A stretch of 7,918 bases of DNA from Bacteroidia bacterium (GCA_025999775.1 BNXT01000049.1:1-7918); one strand, 5' to 3'; positions 1 through 7,914 are shown, counted from the first letter of the stretch. Numbers and translations: made by a program. Notes: generated from the sequence alone by a model not told the origin.

Positions 1-48
1 CGGGTGTACTCTGTGGGTCATACAAAGACAATTAAATCACACAAAATC

Positions 49-82
49 AGCGAGTTACAAATTTAAGTGGCTCGCTTTTTTT
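49..82 (+). terminator. Rho-independent terminator of an upstream off-window gene
   Basis: The arms 49-58 (AGCGAGTTAC) and 67-76 (GTGGCTCGCT) pair over 10 bp, including two G-U pairs, around an 8-nt A/T loop. Six T residues follow at 77-82, then G and five more T. The T-tract lies on the right, so it terminates plus-strand transcription entering from the left. One plus-strand frame has a stop at 33-35, 13 nt before the stem, and could be the end of that upstream gene, but only about ten codons are visible and no product can be named. Confidence 0.8.
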
Positions 83-121
83 GTTTTTCCGGATATAGAA
101 GCGACAAAAAAAAATATTTTC

Positions 122-152
122 TTGGTTATTTTTTTTTAAAATCGTATCTTTG
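122..152 (+). promoter_or_regulatory. Bacteroidetes-type primary-sigma promoter of korA
   Basis: A -7 box TATCTTTG at 145-152 matches TAnnTTTG exactly. A -33 TTG at 122-124 lies 20 bp upstream, the spacing expected for the Bacteroidetes primary sigma factor. The region between is T/A-rich. Transcription would start near 158-160 and give an A-rich leader of about 35 nt before the ATG at 193. The position supports that ATG over upstream in-frame GTG or TTG-type starts, because the frame from 67 to 192 overlaps the upstream terminator stem and this promoter. Confidence 0.8.
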
Positions 153-192
153 TAAAATTTATCCGAGAAATAATAATAAAAAACACTATACA

Positions 193-2031
193 ATGGTAAA
201 AAAAGCATCCTCATTTATTGAAAAAGACGAGTTAGTTGTTAAATTTGCCGGAGATTCCGGAGATGGCATGCAATTAGCAGGAACTTTCTTTTCGGACGCG
301 TCTGCGTTAGCAGGTAACGATTTAGCTACGTTTCCCGACTATCCTGCGGAGATTCGCGCGCCGCACAACACAATAGCCGGTGTTTCCGGCTTTCAAGTGC
401 ACATCGGTAAAACCCAGATTTACACTTCGGGCGACCAGTGCGACGTACTCATCGCGATGAACCCCGCATCGCTACGTTCTAACCTCAAATGGGCAAAAAA
501 AGGCGCTACGATCATCGTTGATGCCGATAGTTTTGTGGACGATGCGATAGCAAAAGCCGGCTACACCTCCCATCCGCTTACCGATGGCAGTTTGGATGGC
601 TACCACCTGATTGCTGCGCCTGTTTCAGAATTTACGAAAAAAGTAGGAGTCGAGACCGGCGTGGATAACAAAACCTCGGATAAATCACGCAACATGTTCG
701 CACTCGGAATCTTGTGCAACATCACCGGACGTGATACCGATAAGATTTTTCACCTGTTTGAAAAGAAATTTGGCAAAAAACCACCATTAGTCGAGCTAAA
801 CAAGAAAGTATTCCAATCGGGTTTTGACTATGCCGATAACATAGAAGCTGTTGAATCCATCATTGATATGACATCATCGTCAATGCCTAAGGGTCATTAC
901 CGCAATATCACGGGTAATATCGCTACTGCATGGGGCTTGCTTGCCGCCGCCGAACGTTCGGGACGTACATTGTTCTTGGGTTCCTATCCTATAACGCCGG
1001 CTACCGATATTTTGATTGAACTAACGAAGCACAAATCGCTCGGCGCTAAGGTTTTTCAGGCAGAAGATGAAATTGCCGGTATTTGTTCCGCTATCGGCGC
1101 AAGTTTTGCCGGCGCCTTGGCATGTACTAGTACGTCAGGTCCGGGTTTATCGCTCAAATCAGAAGCTATGGGCTTAGCGGTGATGATGGAACTGCCTCTT
1201 GTAGTTATTGATGTTCAACGTGGTGGTCCGTCAACGGGTTTGCCCACTAAATCCGAACAATCCGACCTCTACCAAGCGTTGTTCGGACGTAACGGTGAGG
1301 CTCCTATGATTGTGTTGGCTGCCGAATCTGCTACGGACTGCTTCTACTCCGCTTATGAGGCGGCTAAATTAGCGATGGAAAACATGACCCCTGTCATCTT
1401 GCTGACCGACGGCTATATCGGTAACGGATCGCAATTATTTAGAATACCTAAAGTAGCCGATCTTCCGTCTATTACGCCACCGATTGTTCAACCTAACGAT
1501 CCGGACTTCAAACCGTACAAAAGGGATGCCAATTTGGTGAGACCGTGGGCTGTACCCGGTACCGAAGGCTTGCGCCATCGCATTGGCGGATTAGAAAAAG
1601 AAAACGGAGCCGGTAATGTCTCTACGGATTCTAATAACCATCAACTGATGACTAACATCCGTCGTGATAAAGTCCTCAATGTGGCTAAAAAACTACCTAA
1701 ACAAGAGGTCTTTGGCGAATCTAACGGCGATTTGTTAGTGGTAAGTTGGGGCGGTACCAAAGGCGCTAACTATACGGCGGTGCAAGAATTGCAGGCACAA
1801 GGTAAAAAAATAGCGCACGCACATTTCAAACACATCATGCCTTTGCCCGAAAATACAGAAAAACTGCTGTCAAGCTACAAAAAGGTAATTGTTACCGAGA
1901 TGAACGATGGACAATTTGTGAACTATTTGCGTATGAATTTCCAACATATCCCGATGTTACAATACAACAAGGTTCAAGGCTTACCGTTTACGGTAACCGA
2001 ATTGGTAGAAGTATTTTCAAAACTCTTATAA
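193..2031 (+). CDS. korA: 2-oxoglutarate (2-oxoacid):ferredoxin oxidoreductase subunit alpha, fused gamma-alpha type
   Basis: Encodes 612 aa of a cytoplasmic thiamine-diphosphate enzyme that oxidatively decarboxylates a 2-oxoacid (probably 2-oxoglutarate) to the acyl-CoA while reducing ferredoxin. The N-terminal gamma-type domain (about residues 14-210) has GDSGDGMQ at 20-27 and the FPDYPAEIRAP segment at 47-57. The alpha domain (about 240-430) has SYPITPATDI at 264-273, the EDEIAGICSAIGAS stretch at 291-304, TSGPGLSLKSE at 314-324 and QRGGPSTGLPTKSEQ at 342-356, all typical of this family. The C-terminal domain (about 512-612) carries LLVVSWGGTKGA. Length fits the fused Bacteroidetes form. 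The ATG at 193 is chosen because the longer frame from 67 encodes an unlikely Phe/Tyr/Lys-rich leader across the promoter. Catalysis needs a beta subunit (KorB) with the remaining TPP site and an Fe-S cluster; no korB lies downstream here. Substrate choice between 2-oxoglutarate and other 2-oxoacids is inferred from family resemblance. Confidence 0.92.
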   Translation: MVKKASSFIEKDELVVKFAGDSGDGMQLAGTFFSDASALAGNDLATFPDYPAEIRAPHNTIAGVSGFQVHIGKTQIYTSGDQCDVLIAMNPASLRSNLKWAKKGATIIVDADSFVDDAIAKAGYTSHPLTDGSLDGYHLIAAPVSEFTKKVGVETGVDNKTSDKSRNMFALGILCNITGRDTDKIFHLFEKKFGKKPPLVELNKKVFQSGFDYADNIEAVESIIDMTSSSMPKGHYRNITGNIATAWGLLAAAERSGRTLFLGSYPITPATDILIELTKHKSLGAKVFQAEDEIAGICSAIGASFAGALACTSTSGPGLSLKSEAMGLAVMMELPLVVIDVQRGGPSTGLPTKSEQSDLYQALFGRNGEAPMIVLAAESATDCFYSAYEAAKLAMENMTPVILLTDGYIGNGSQLFRIPKVADLPSITPPIVQPNDPDFKPYKRDANLVRPWAVPGTEGLRHRIGGLEKENGAGNVSTDSNNHQLMTNIRRDKVLNVAKKLPKQEVFGESNGDLLVVSWGGTKGANYTAVQELQAQGKKIAHAHFKHIMPLPENTEKLLSSYKKVIVTEMNDGQFVNYLRMNFQHIPMLQYNKVQGLPFTVTELVEVFSKLL

Positions 2032-2045
2032 GTTGACCCATTTCG

Positions 2046-2099
2046 TAGGTGTATCCTTGTCGTGCATAATGCAAGGATGCACCTAACAAAGGTCTTTTT
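2046..2099 (+). terminator. Long hairpin between korA and lysS, probable terminator or leader structure
   Basis: The arms 2046-2059 (TAGGTGTATCCTTG) and 2072-2085 (CAAGGATGCACCTA) are complementary over 14 bp with a single G-U pair, around a 12-nt loop. A run of five T residues follows at 2095-2099, about 10 nt beyond the stem, so it is not a textbook intrinsic terminator. The simplest reading is termination or 3'-end protection of korA mRNA; a role in the lysS leader is an alternative. I see no TAnnTTTG promoter between the hairpin and lysS. The nearest match, TCTTTTTG at 2093-2100, lacks the conserved A and has no -33 partner. Confidence 0.55.
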
Positions 2100-2111
2100 G
2101 ACACTGGATGT

Positions 2112-3641
2112 ATGAATAATGAACTCAATGACCAAGAACAGTTTCGTCGGGACTCGCTTTCGGAACTTCGTAAATTAGGTATTAATCCGTATCCTGCGGC
2201 TGAATATCTGGTGAATGTTACGGCTGCCGATATTCATCGAAATTATCCTAATGATGCAACCTTGTATCAAGAGGTGCGTATTGCGGGACGACTGATGATG
2301 CGCCGTATTATGGGCGCTGCATCCTTTGCGGAATTACGCGACCAAAGCGGTAAGATTCAATTGTATATTAAACGAGATGAAATTTGCTCCGGCGAAGATA
2401 AGACGTTGTACAATACCGTCTTCAAAAAATTGGTCGATATTGGCGATTTCATTGGCGTTACAGGCTATGTGTTTGTTACTCAAATGGGAGAAATTAGTAT
2501 TCATGTCAAAACCTTGACCTTACTCAGTAAGTCGCTGAAACCGCTACCTATCGTAAAGGAAAAAGACGGACAGGTGTTTGATGCTTTTACAGATCCGGAA
2601 CAACGCTATCGACAACGCTACGTTGATCTCATCGTTAATCCTCATGTGAAAGACGTGTTTGTAAAACGTACACAGATTATCAATACCATCCGAAATTACT
2701 ATAATGAACAAGGCTTTTTGGAGGTAGAGACCCCTATTCTACAGCCTATACCGGGTGGCGCTGCCGCACGACCCTTTATTACCCATCATAATGCTTTGGA
2801 TACACAGCTCTACCTGCGTATAGCTGACGAATTATACCTTAAACGACTGATTGTCGGTGGCTTTGATGCCGTGTATGAGTTTTCTCGTAATTTCCGTAAC
2901 GAGGGCATGGATCGTACCCACAACCCCGAATTTACGTGCATGGAAGTATATGTTGCCTATAAAGACTATAAATGGATGATGCACAATACGGAACAACTTA
3001 TTGAACGTATTGCAATGGAAACGAACGGCTCTACGGAAGCTACTATTGGTGAATATACGGTCAATTTTAAAGCCCCATACCAACGTATCCCCATCTTGGA
3101 TGCTATCCGCGAACATACGGGTATTGACATCTCCACTATGGATGAGGCACAATTGCGCGACGTGTGTAAACAGTTGCATATCGAAACCAAACCGGAGATG
3201 GGCGTAGGTAAACTCATTGATGCTATTTTTGGCGAGAAGTGCGAACATCACTATATTCAACCAACCTTCATTACCGATTATCCCGTTGAGATGTCCCCAT
3301 TAACTAAAAAACATCGTGATAACCCTTGTTTAACCGAACGTTTTGAACTGTTTGTATGTGGTAAAGAATTAGCCAACGCCTATTCGGAACTCAATGACCC
3401 TGTGGATCAACGCGAACGCTTTGAAGCGCAACTTCGTTTGTCAGAGAAAGGCGATGACGAAGCGATGTTCATTGACCAAGACTTCCTGCGCGCCTTGGAA
3501 TATGGCATGCCGCCAACATCGGGATTAGGTATTGGTATTGACCGATTAGTGATGTTTATGACCAATTCGCCATCCATTCAAGATGTCCTGTTTTTCCCGC
3601 AAATGAAACCCGAAAAGACCAAACCAACGGGCATAGAATAA
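2112..3641 (+). CDS. lysS: Lysyl-tRNA synthetase, class II
   Basis: Encodes 509 aa that charge tRNA-Lys with lysine in the cytoplasm. An N-terminal OB-fold anticodon-binding domain (about residues 54-138) contains [14 protein letters not shown] and [14 protein letters not shown]. The class II catalytic core follows. Motif 1 lies around 200-222 ([10 protein letters not shown], then GGAAARPF, characteristic of LysRS). Motif 2 is [14 protein letters not shown] at 261-274. Motif 3 is [11 protein letters not shown] at 471-481, with the conserved Arg at 478. [12 protein letters not shown] at 419-430 is also typical. The length is full for the core enzyme, with no obvious long C-terminal extension. 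The chosen ATG gives [21 protein letters not shown], and RR...LR..G.NPYP matches the usual LysRS start. No clear Shine-Dalgarno is present, as expected in Bacteroidetes. It is the first gene of a probable three-gene unit; the next start is 12 bp after its stop. Confidence 0.97.
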   Translation: MNNELNDQEQFRRDSLSELRKLGINPYPAAEYLVNVTAADIHRNYPNDATLYQEVRIAGRLMMRRIMGAASFAELRDQSGKIQLYIKRDEICSGEDKTLYNTVFKKLVDIGDFIGVTGYVFVTQMGEISIHVKTLTLLSKSLKPLPIVKEKDGQVFDAFTDPEQRYRQRYVDLIVNPHVKDVFVKRTQIINTIRNYYNEQGFLEVETPILQPIPGGAAARPFITHHNALDTQLYLRIADELYLKRLIVGGFDAVYEFSRNFRNEGMDRTHNPEFTCMEVYVAYKDYKWMMHNTEQLIERIAMETNGSTEATIGEYTVNFKAPYQRIPILDAIREHTGIDISTMDEAQLRDVCKQLHIETKPEMGVGKLIDAIFGEKCEHHYIQPTFITDYPVEMSPLTKKHRDNPCLTERFELFVCGKELANAYSELNDPVDQRERFEAQLRLSEKGDDEAMFIDQDFLRALEYGMPPTSGLGIGIDRLVMFMTNSPSIQDVLFFPQMKPEKTKPTGIE

Positions 3642-3653
3642 AAAACAATCCTT

Positions 3654-4991
3654 ATGAAATACTATCTTCAATGCGTGCAATGCAATCATATTACGCCGGA
3701 TTTTAAGGCGTGGTTTGCACAAAATCAGGTGTGTCCGGTGTGCGGTAATAAACATTCCGAAGCGTGGTATGAAGATGACCCTAACTACACGAAACTACCT
3801 GCTTTGCTGGAAGACGCAGATACTTACAAAGGGGTCTTTAAAAATACGTTTTGGCGCTATTTTGATTATTTACCGCTTAGAGACTCAACCCATGTCGTAT
3901 CGTTGAATGAGGGCGCTGTACCGATTGAACAATGGGCGTTTCTTGAGGACTATGCACGCAGTCAGTACCATATAGACTTACAAGTATATGTTTGTCGCAA
4001 CGACTTGAATGGCGGTACAGGCACGTTCAAGGATATAGCGGCGTCGCTGGCAGCCAGCGTACTGCGTGAAAATGGCGTGGAACAGTATTGCGTAGCCTCC
4101 ACAGGTAACACGGCAACCGCCTACGGACGCTATCTTGCCTTAGCCGGTATCAATGCCTCTATCTTCATACCGGAAGATGCGCTGCAAGTGTCGGAAGCCT
4201 CTATCAGCGCCTACGGACAACAAGCGCTAAGGGCGCATGGAGACTACGCAAAAGCTAAAGAAATAGCCGGACAGTACGCACAAAAATATCAGGTACTGAT
4301 TTCAACAGGTAATATTGACCCATTGCGTGTTGAAGCTAAAAAAACCATGGTGTTTGAGTGGTTACGACAACTTAAACGGATACCCGATGTGTATATCCAA
4401 GCTGTCAGCGGAGGTACGGGCCCTATTGCCGTGGATAAAGGCATGCGAGAAGTACAAAAACATAAAAACTACGCTGCATTGCAGATGCCCCGACTGATTA
4501 TGGTACAACCCGATGGCTGCGACCCAATGACAACAGCATGGGAAACCGCTCAAAAACAAGGATTTCAGGATGGTTTTGAAAAACAGTACCCCATTATACC
4601 CAATCCACAAACGTCTATTCCCACGTTGGCAACAGGCAATCCCGCAACCTATCCTATTGTTGCTAAATTAGTACAAAAAACCAATGGGGCGTTCCTACGC
4701 ATGCACGAACGTAAACTGGCAGACTACGGTAAGTTGGTTGCCTTTGAACGTAATGTATTATTAGGACCTGCTTCGGCAGTGTGTGTAGCAGGGTTCTTTG
4801 AATCACTGCAAAAAGGACTGTTACACAATGGTGAAATGGTATTGCTCAATATCGGAGAAGGTATCGGACGCGCGCCCGACTTTCTCAATCAGCTGAAAGC
4901 TACATCGTCCCTTATAGACAGTGTAGAACAATGTAAACCCCATACTAAAAGCGCCTTACGACAAGCGCTATGGCAAGCAATACAGAACTAA
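3654..4991 (+). CDS. Threonine synthase-family PLP-dependent enzyme (threonine synthase or cysteate synthase)
   Basis: Encodes a 445-aa fold-type II PLP enzyme, probably cytoplasmic. The N-terminus has two CxxC pairs (C7/C10 and C27/C30), a zinc-ribbon-like segment seen in many short-type threonine synthases. Next come WRYFDYLPL (67-75) and the substrate-loop equivalent SLNEGAVPI (83-91). The Schiff-base lysine is K126 in GTGTFKD, and the PLP-contacting loop is ASTGNTAT (148-155). A glycine-rich phosphate-binding loop is SGGTG (252-256), and a GPASAV motif lies at 371-376. It departs from the canonical NPTGSFKDRG around the lysine: the proline is gone and Asp is followed by Ile-Ala rather than Arg-Gly. 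The stretch from QAVSGGTG through the TTAW segment (249-296), and the LLNIGEGIGR end (397-406), resemble cysteate synthase as I remember it at least as much as threonine synthase. The fold and PLP use are secure; the exact reaction is not. It is probably co-transcribed with lysS. Confidence 0.8.
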   Translation: MKYYLQCVQCNHITPDFKAWFAQNQVCPVCGNKHSEAWYEDDPNYTKLPALLEDADTYKGVFKNTFWRYFDYLPLRDSTHVVSLNEGAVPIEQWAFLEDYARSQYHIDLQVYVCRNDLNGGTGTFKDIAASLAASVLRENGVEQYCVASTGNTATAYGRYLALAGINASIFIPEDALQVSEASISAYGQQALRAHGDYAKAKEIAGQYAQKYQVLISTGNIDPLRVEAKKTMVFEWLRQLKRIPDVYIQAVSGGTGPIAVDKGMREVQKHKNYAALQMPRLIMVQPDGCDPMTTAWETAQKQGFQDGFEKQYPIIPNPQTSIPTLATGNPATYPIVAKLVQKTNGAFLRMHERKLADYGKLVAFERNVLLGPASAVCVAGFFESLQKGLLHNGEMVLLNIGEGIGRAPDFLNQLKATSSLIDSVEQCKPHTKSALRQALWQAIQN

Positions 4992-5005
4992 AGATAATCA
5001 AAAAC

Positions 5006-6121
5006 ATGAACATAATGAAAAGATTACTTATTACAACGATGTGTGCAGTGTTATGCTTTACGCTGCTTGGACAAAACGATCTCAATTACGACTTATCTGC
5101 GGATGGTCCCTATATTATTTACGATTCAACGGAGGTTCAGAATATTCAAGTGGATCGTTCAGGGAATCTATCCATTACACGCTACGCCTCATTGCCTTCA
5201 AAATATACGGTGCATGTAGCTTCTCATATAGGAAACCATCAGTTTGATGTACCGCTTCATGCGTTGAAACGTCAAAATTGGAAAACTGAAACACGGGACA
5301 AGATATTTGTTATCTCCGACCCGCATGGTGATGTGGACTGTTTTATCTCCATTTTACGAGGAGGCAAAGTGATTGATTCTGCCTACCGTTGGATATTTGG
5401 TAAAAACTGTTTGGTCGTTATCGGTGATGTGTTTGACCGTTGCGACGACGTGTTGCCTATTTATTGGCTTATTTACAAATTGGAAGCCGAAGCCGAAGCT
5501 GCGGGCGGACAAGTAACGTTTGTACTTGGAAATCACGAAGAAATGGTCTTGAAGAACGACCTGCGTTATGTACGTAGTAAATATACACGTCTCGCCGATT
5601 CCCTGCATCGTTCATACGCGTCATTATGGACAGAAAACAGCGAATTAGGACGTTGGTTGAAAACCAAAAATACCATACAGGTTATAGGCAACAACTTATT
5701 TGTACACGCCGGTCTGAGTAGGGACTTTTTTGATAAACGTTTTGATATTGGCATGGTCAATGATACGATTAGTGCGTATCTTCAAAAAAGCAGCAGTGAA
5801 CGTTCTGCATCACCTACCGCTAAATTTTTGTTTGGTTCCAACGGGCCTCTGTGGTATCGTGGTATGGTGTTGACGAATAGTAAATATAAACCTGTAAACA
5901 ATGCCGATGTGGATAATATCTTGCAGTTTTATAGCGTACAAAGGATTTTCGTAGGACATACGATTCTTGATTCGCCGACCGGATTTTATCAAAACAAGGT
6001 TGTGGGGGTTAATGTCGAAAATGACGAAAACCGCGAAAGCGAAAAAGCGCGCGCTATCTTGATAGAAGGCGCTAAACTGCGCTTAGTTTACGATTCCGGC
6101 ACATCTTTAGACAAGTTCTAA
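5006..6121 (+). CDS. Exported calcineurin-like metallophosphoesterase (PPP-type phosphatase)
   Basis: Encodes 371 aa from the ATG at 5006. The N-terminus, MNIMKRLLITT then a hydrophobic stretch to LLGQ, is a signal peptide with likely cleavage just before Gln, so the enzyme acts in the periplasm or outside. There is no lipobox. The core shows the full dinuclear-metal phosphatase set: SDPHGD (D105, H107), GDVFDR (140-145), GNHEEM (175-180), FVHAGLS (232-238) and VGHT (316-319). The order DxH, GDxxDR, GNHE, HAG, GH is that of the PPP/ApaH/Shewanella-like phosphatase branch, which hydrolyses phosphomonoesters or phosphoproteins; the substrate cannot be told from sequence. About 75 residues between the signal and the catalytic core match nothing I recognise. 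An ATG at 5015 is equally possible, and one at 4970 overlapping the PLP gene is less likely because it would precede the signal peptide with a charged leader. It starts 14 bp after the PLP gene and is probably in its operon. Confidence 0.85.
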   Translation: MNIMKRLLITTMCAVLCFTLLGQNDLNYDLSADGPYIIYDSTEVQNIQVDRSGNLSITRYASLPSKYTVHVASHIGNHQFDVPLHALKRQNWKTETRDKIFVISDPHGDVDCFISILRGGKVIDSAYRWIFGKNCLVVIGDVFDRCDDVLPIYWLIYKLEAEAEAAGGQVTFVLGNHEEMVLKNDLRYVRSKYTRLADSLHRSYASLWTENSELGRWLKTKNTIQVIGNNLFVHAGLSRDFFDKRFDIGMVNDTISAYLQKSSSERSASPTAKFLFGSNGPLWYRGMVLTNSKYKPVNNADVDNILQFYSVQRIFVGHTILDSPTGFYQNKVVGVNVENDENRESEKARAILIEGAKLRLVYDSGTSLDKF

Positions 6122-6126
6122 AGCGT

Positions 6127-7782
6127 TTATTTGCTGTTTTCGCGGATAGCTTTGTATTCCATACCGGTGTTCCATTTGGGAAAATATCCGTCATTGGCAA
6201 GTCGTAACCCTATTCCGAACAAGAGGTAAATGTCCTCAAGCGAACATGAAACATCCCACCAATCGTGATATTCATCAGTAGGTTGATGATACGTGCTTTT
6301 CCCTTTATACAATAGCCGATGTTCTTCAACGGCTTTGGGGTTGACATAGTTACGCCCACCTTTTGCAATAACAACAGGAACGCCTGCCTTAGCAAAGTTG
6401 TAATGATCCGAACGGAAATAACCGCCACTGGTGTTAGAGGTAGCAGGGATGACCACCCGTCCTTGTGCAGCGGCAGCATCCTGAACATAGATGTCCGTTT
6501 CCGACTGTCCGGCTGCTGCCAAAATGATGTCGTGTGTGCGCATTTTATCGCCGTAGCCATCCATGTTGAGGTTTATAACGGTTTTACTATGCGGAACAAG
6601 CGGATGTGCTGCATAATACGCCGAACCTAATAGTCCTGATTCTTCTCCGGTAGGCGCAAAGAAAAGAATAGAGCGACGTGGACGTTGAGGTAATTGATGA
6701 AAACGTCGTGCAAGCAATACTAAGGCAGCAACGCCGGAAGCATTGTCATCAGCTCCGTTATAAATACTGTCCCCATCAAGAGGAATACCGATACCAAGAT
6801 GATCCCAATGGGCAGAGTAAATGATGTATTCATCTTTGAGGTCTGTCCCCGGTAGAATACCCACAACGTTTGCCGATTCGCCGATAGTTACATCATTGAT
6901 TGTTTCAATAGAAGTCTTTAAATTAAGCGGAAAGCCCTTAAATCCTTTTTGTTTGGCGGCTGCTAACGCATTATCCAAGGATGTACCGGCAATGAGGAAC
7001 AGCCTCGCTGCGGCGCTATTGCTAATCCATCCTTGTATAGGCGCTAATTCCTTATTGCCCGTTTCGGAATAGAGACTAAGCACGGCGCTATTGCGACCAT
7101 TCTGTACGACGCTCCAATCGTAGGAAGCGAGTTCTGTATCGTGGATAATGAGTACACCGGCAGCGCCCTGTCGTCCCGCCTCTTCAAATTTGTAAGTCCA
7201 ACGTCCGTAATAGGTCATGTTTTTACCACGAAACAAACTGTCGTTGTAAAATCCGGGGTCGTTCACGAAAACAACAACAATCTTACCCTTAACATCTAAG
7301 CCTTCATAATCATTCCATCCATAGTCCGGAGCGTTGATGCCAAAGCCTGCAAATACCAATGGTACGTCTGTTAATTTGATTTGTTTTTCTGCACGGAGTG
7401 TCCAGATGACAATGTCGTCAACGTTTTTGAGTTTGAGGGTTCCTTTAGCGCCTTTCAGTGGTATGCCATCGCCTTGGATATGTGTGGCGACACTTAACAT
7501 CGGTACTTTTTGGAAATAGCTGTTGCCGTTGATCGGTTGCAACCCATACTGTTTAAATTGGTTAGCGATATAGTTCAACGTAGGCGCTTCATGCACCGAG
7601 AGTGGTTTCCGACCGCCGAATTTATCATCAGACAGCTCTTTGGTAACCGAACGAAACAATTGTTCATCACTTATTAGCGCTTTATCCTGTTCAGGCGCAG
7701 CGCCAATAAGCGCATCACCCACCTGCGCACGAGAACTTATAACGACTAATAAAAGACCGGTTAAGAATACAAATTTTTTCAT
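6127..7782 (-). CDS. Exported M28-family zinc metallopeptidase with PA-like domain
   Basis: Encodes 551 aa. MKKFVFLTGLLLVVISSRAQ is a clear signal peptide ending at the Ala-Gln junction common in Bacteroidetes exported proteins, so it works in the periplasm or outside. After an N-terminal part, a PA-like insertion (about 120-290; e.g. LVFAGFGI, GLDVKGKIVVV, GAAGVLII) precedes and packs with the peptidase core. The co-catalytic zinc site appears complete by comparison with family M28: H325 with D327 (SAHWDHLG), D345 (NGADDNASG), catalytic E380 and ligand E381 (GEESG), D408 (NMDGYG), and the terminal His, most likely H499 (TYHQPTDEY). RSDHYNFAKAGVPVV (457-471) is also typical. It probably removes N-terminal residues from peptides, aiding peptide nutrition. 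No type IX secretion C-terminal domain is evident. It is transcribed convergently to the phosphatase, with 5 bp between the stops. Confidence 0.92.
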   Translation of the reverse strand: MKKFVFLTGLLLVVISSRAQVGDALIGAAPEQDKALISDEQLFRSVTKELSDDKFGGRKPLSVHEAPTLNYIANQFKQYGLQPINGNSYFQKVPMLSVATHIQGDGIPLKGAKGTLKLKNVDDIVIWTLRAEKQIKLTDVPLVFAGFGINAPDYGWNDYEGLDVKGKIVVVFVNDPGFYNDSLFRGKNMTYYGRWTYKFEEAGRQGAAGVLIIHDTELASYDWSVVQNGRNSAVLSLYSETGNKELAPIQGWISNSAAARLFLIAGTSLDNALAAAKQKGFKGFPLNLKTSIETINDVTIGESANVVGILPGTDLKDEYIIYSAHWDHLGIGIPLDGDSIYNGADDNASGVAALVLLARRFHQLPQRPRRSILFFAPTGEESGLLGSAYYAAHPLVPHSKTVINLNMDGYGDKMRTHDIILAAAGQSETDIYVQDAAAAQGRVVIPATSNTSGGYFRSDHYNFAKAGVPVVIAKGGRNYVNPKAVEEHRLLYKGKSTYHQPTDEYHDWWDVSCSLEDIYLLFGIGLRLANDGYFPKWNTGMEYKAIRENSK

Positions 7783-7824
7783 TTACTATAAGTTTAAAAT
7801 AGAGATAAAAAAGTTTTTACGCTA

Positions 7825-7858
7825 CAAATTTACATAAAAATTTCCAATTACACACAAA
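7825..7858 (-). promoter_or_regulatory. Bacteroidetes-type promoter of the M28 peptidase gene
   Basis: Read on the minus strand, TAAATTTG at 7832-7825 matches the TAnnTTTG -7 box exactly. A -33-like TTTG lies at 7858-7855, separated by 22 bp, slightly longer than the usual 19-21. The -7 box is 42 bp upstream of the ATG at 7782, leaving a short A/T-rich leader without a Shine-Dalgarno. The -33 element directly touches the heptamer repeat array that starts at 7859. Confidence 0.65.
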
Positions 7859-7914
7859 CAATGAACAATGAACAATGAACAATGAACAATGAACAATGAA
7901 CAATGAACAATAAA
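7859..7914. repeat. Heptanucleotide tandem repeat (CAATGAA)n
   Basis: Seven perfect consecutive CAATGAA units occupy 7859-7907. An eighth degenerate unit, CAATAAA, follows at 7908-7914, and the window ends in TAAT. On the plus strand each frame meets a TGA every 21 nt, so the array is not coding in that direction. On the minus strand it is free of stops in all frames (a repeating Phe-Ile-Val-His-Cys-Ser-Leu if translated). With seven identical units it is a likely site of slipped-strand copy-number change. It begins immediately upstream of the M28 gene promoter. Confidence 0.95.

Noticed and set aside
1..66. Short open plus-strand frames at the left edge, possibly the end of an upstream gene
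   Set aside because: Too few codons to identify any product; the frame with a stop at 33-35 fits the terminator position best, but this is only positional.
67..192. A 42-codon in-frame extension of korA from a GTG at 67
   Set aside because: It overlaps the upstream terminator stem and the near-consensus promoter, and encodes a Phe/Tyr/Lys-rich leader unlike the family; the ATG at 193 gives the expected N-terminus.
2093..2100. TCTTTTTG as a possible lysS -7 promoter box
   Set aside because: It lacks the conserved A of TAnnTTTG and has no TTG or TTTG at the right distance upstream.
2112..2140. Resemblance of the lysS 5' end (ATGAATAATGAACTCAATGA) to the heptamer CAATGAA at the right edge
   Set aside because: No exact tandem periodicity, and the sequence encodes a normal LysRS N-terminus; treated as chance.
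2832..3260. A 142-codon minus-strand open frame inside lysS
   Set aside because: It lies wholly antisense to a strongly conserved lysS catalytic core, has no recognisable motifs, and no promoter was seen.
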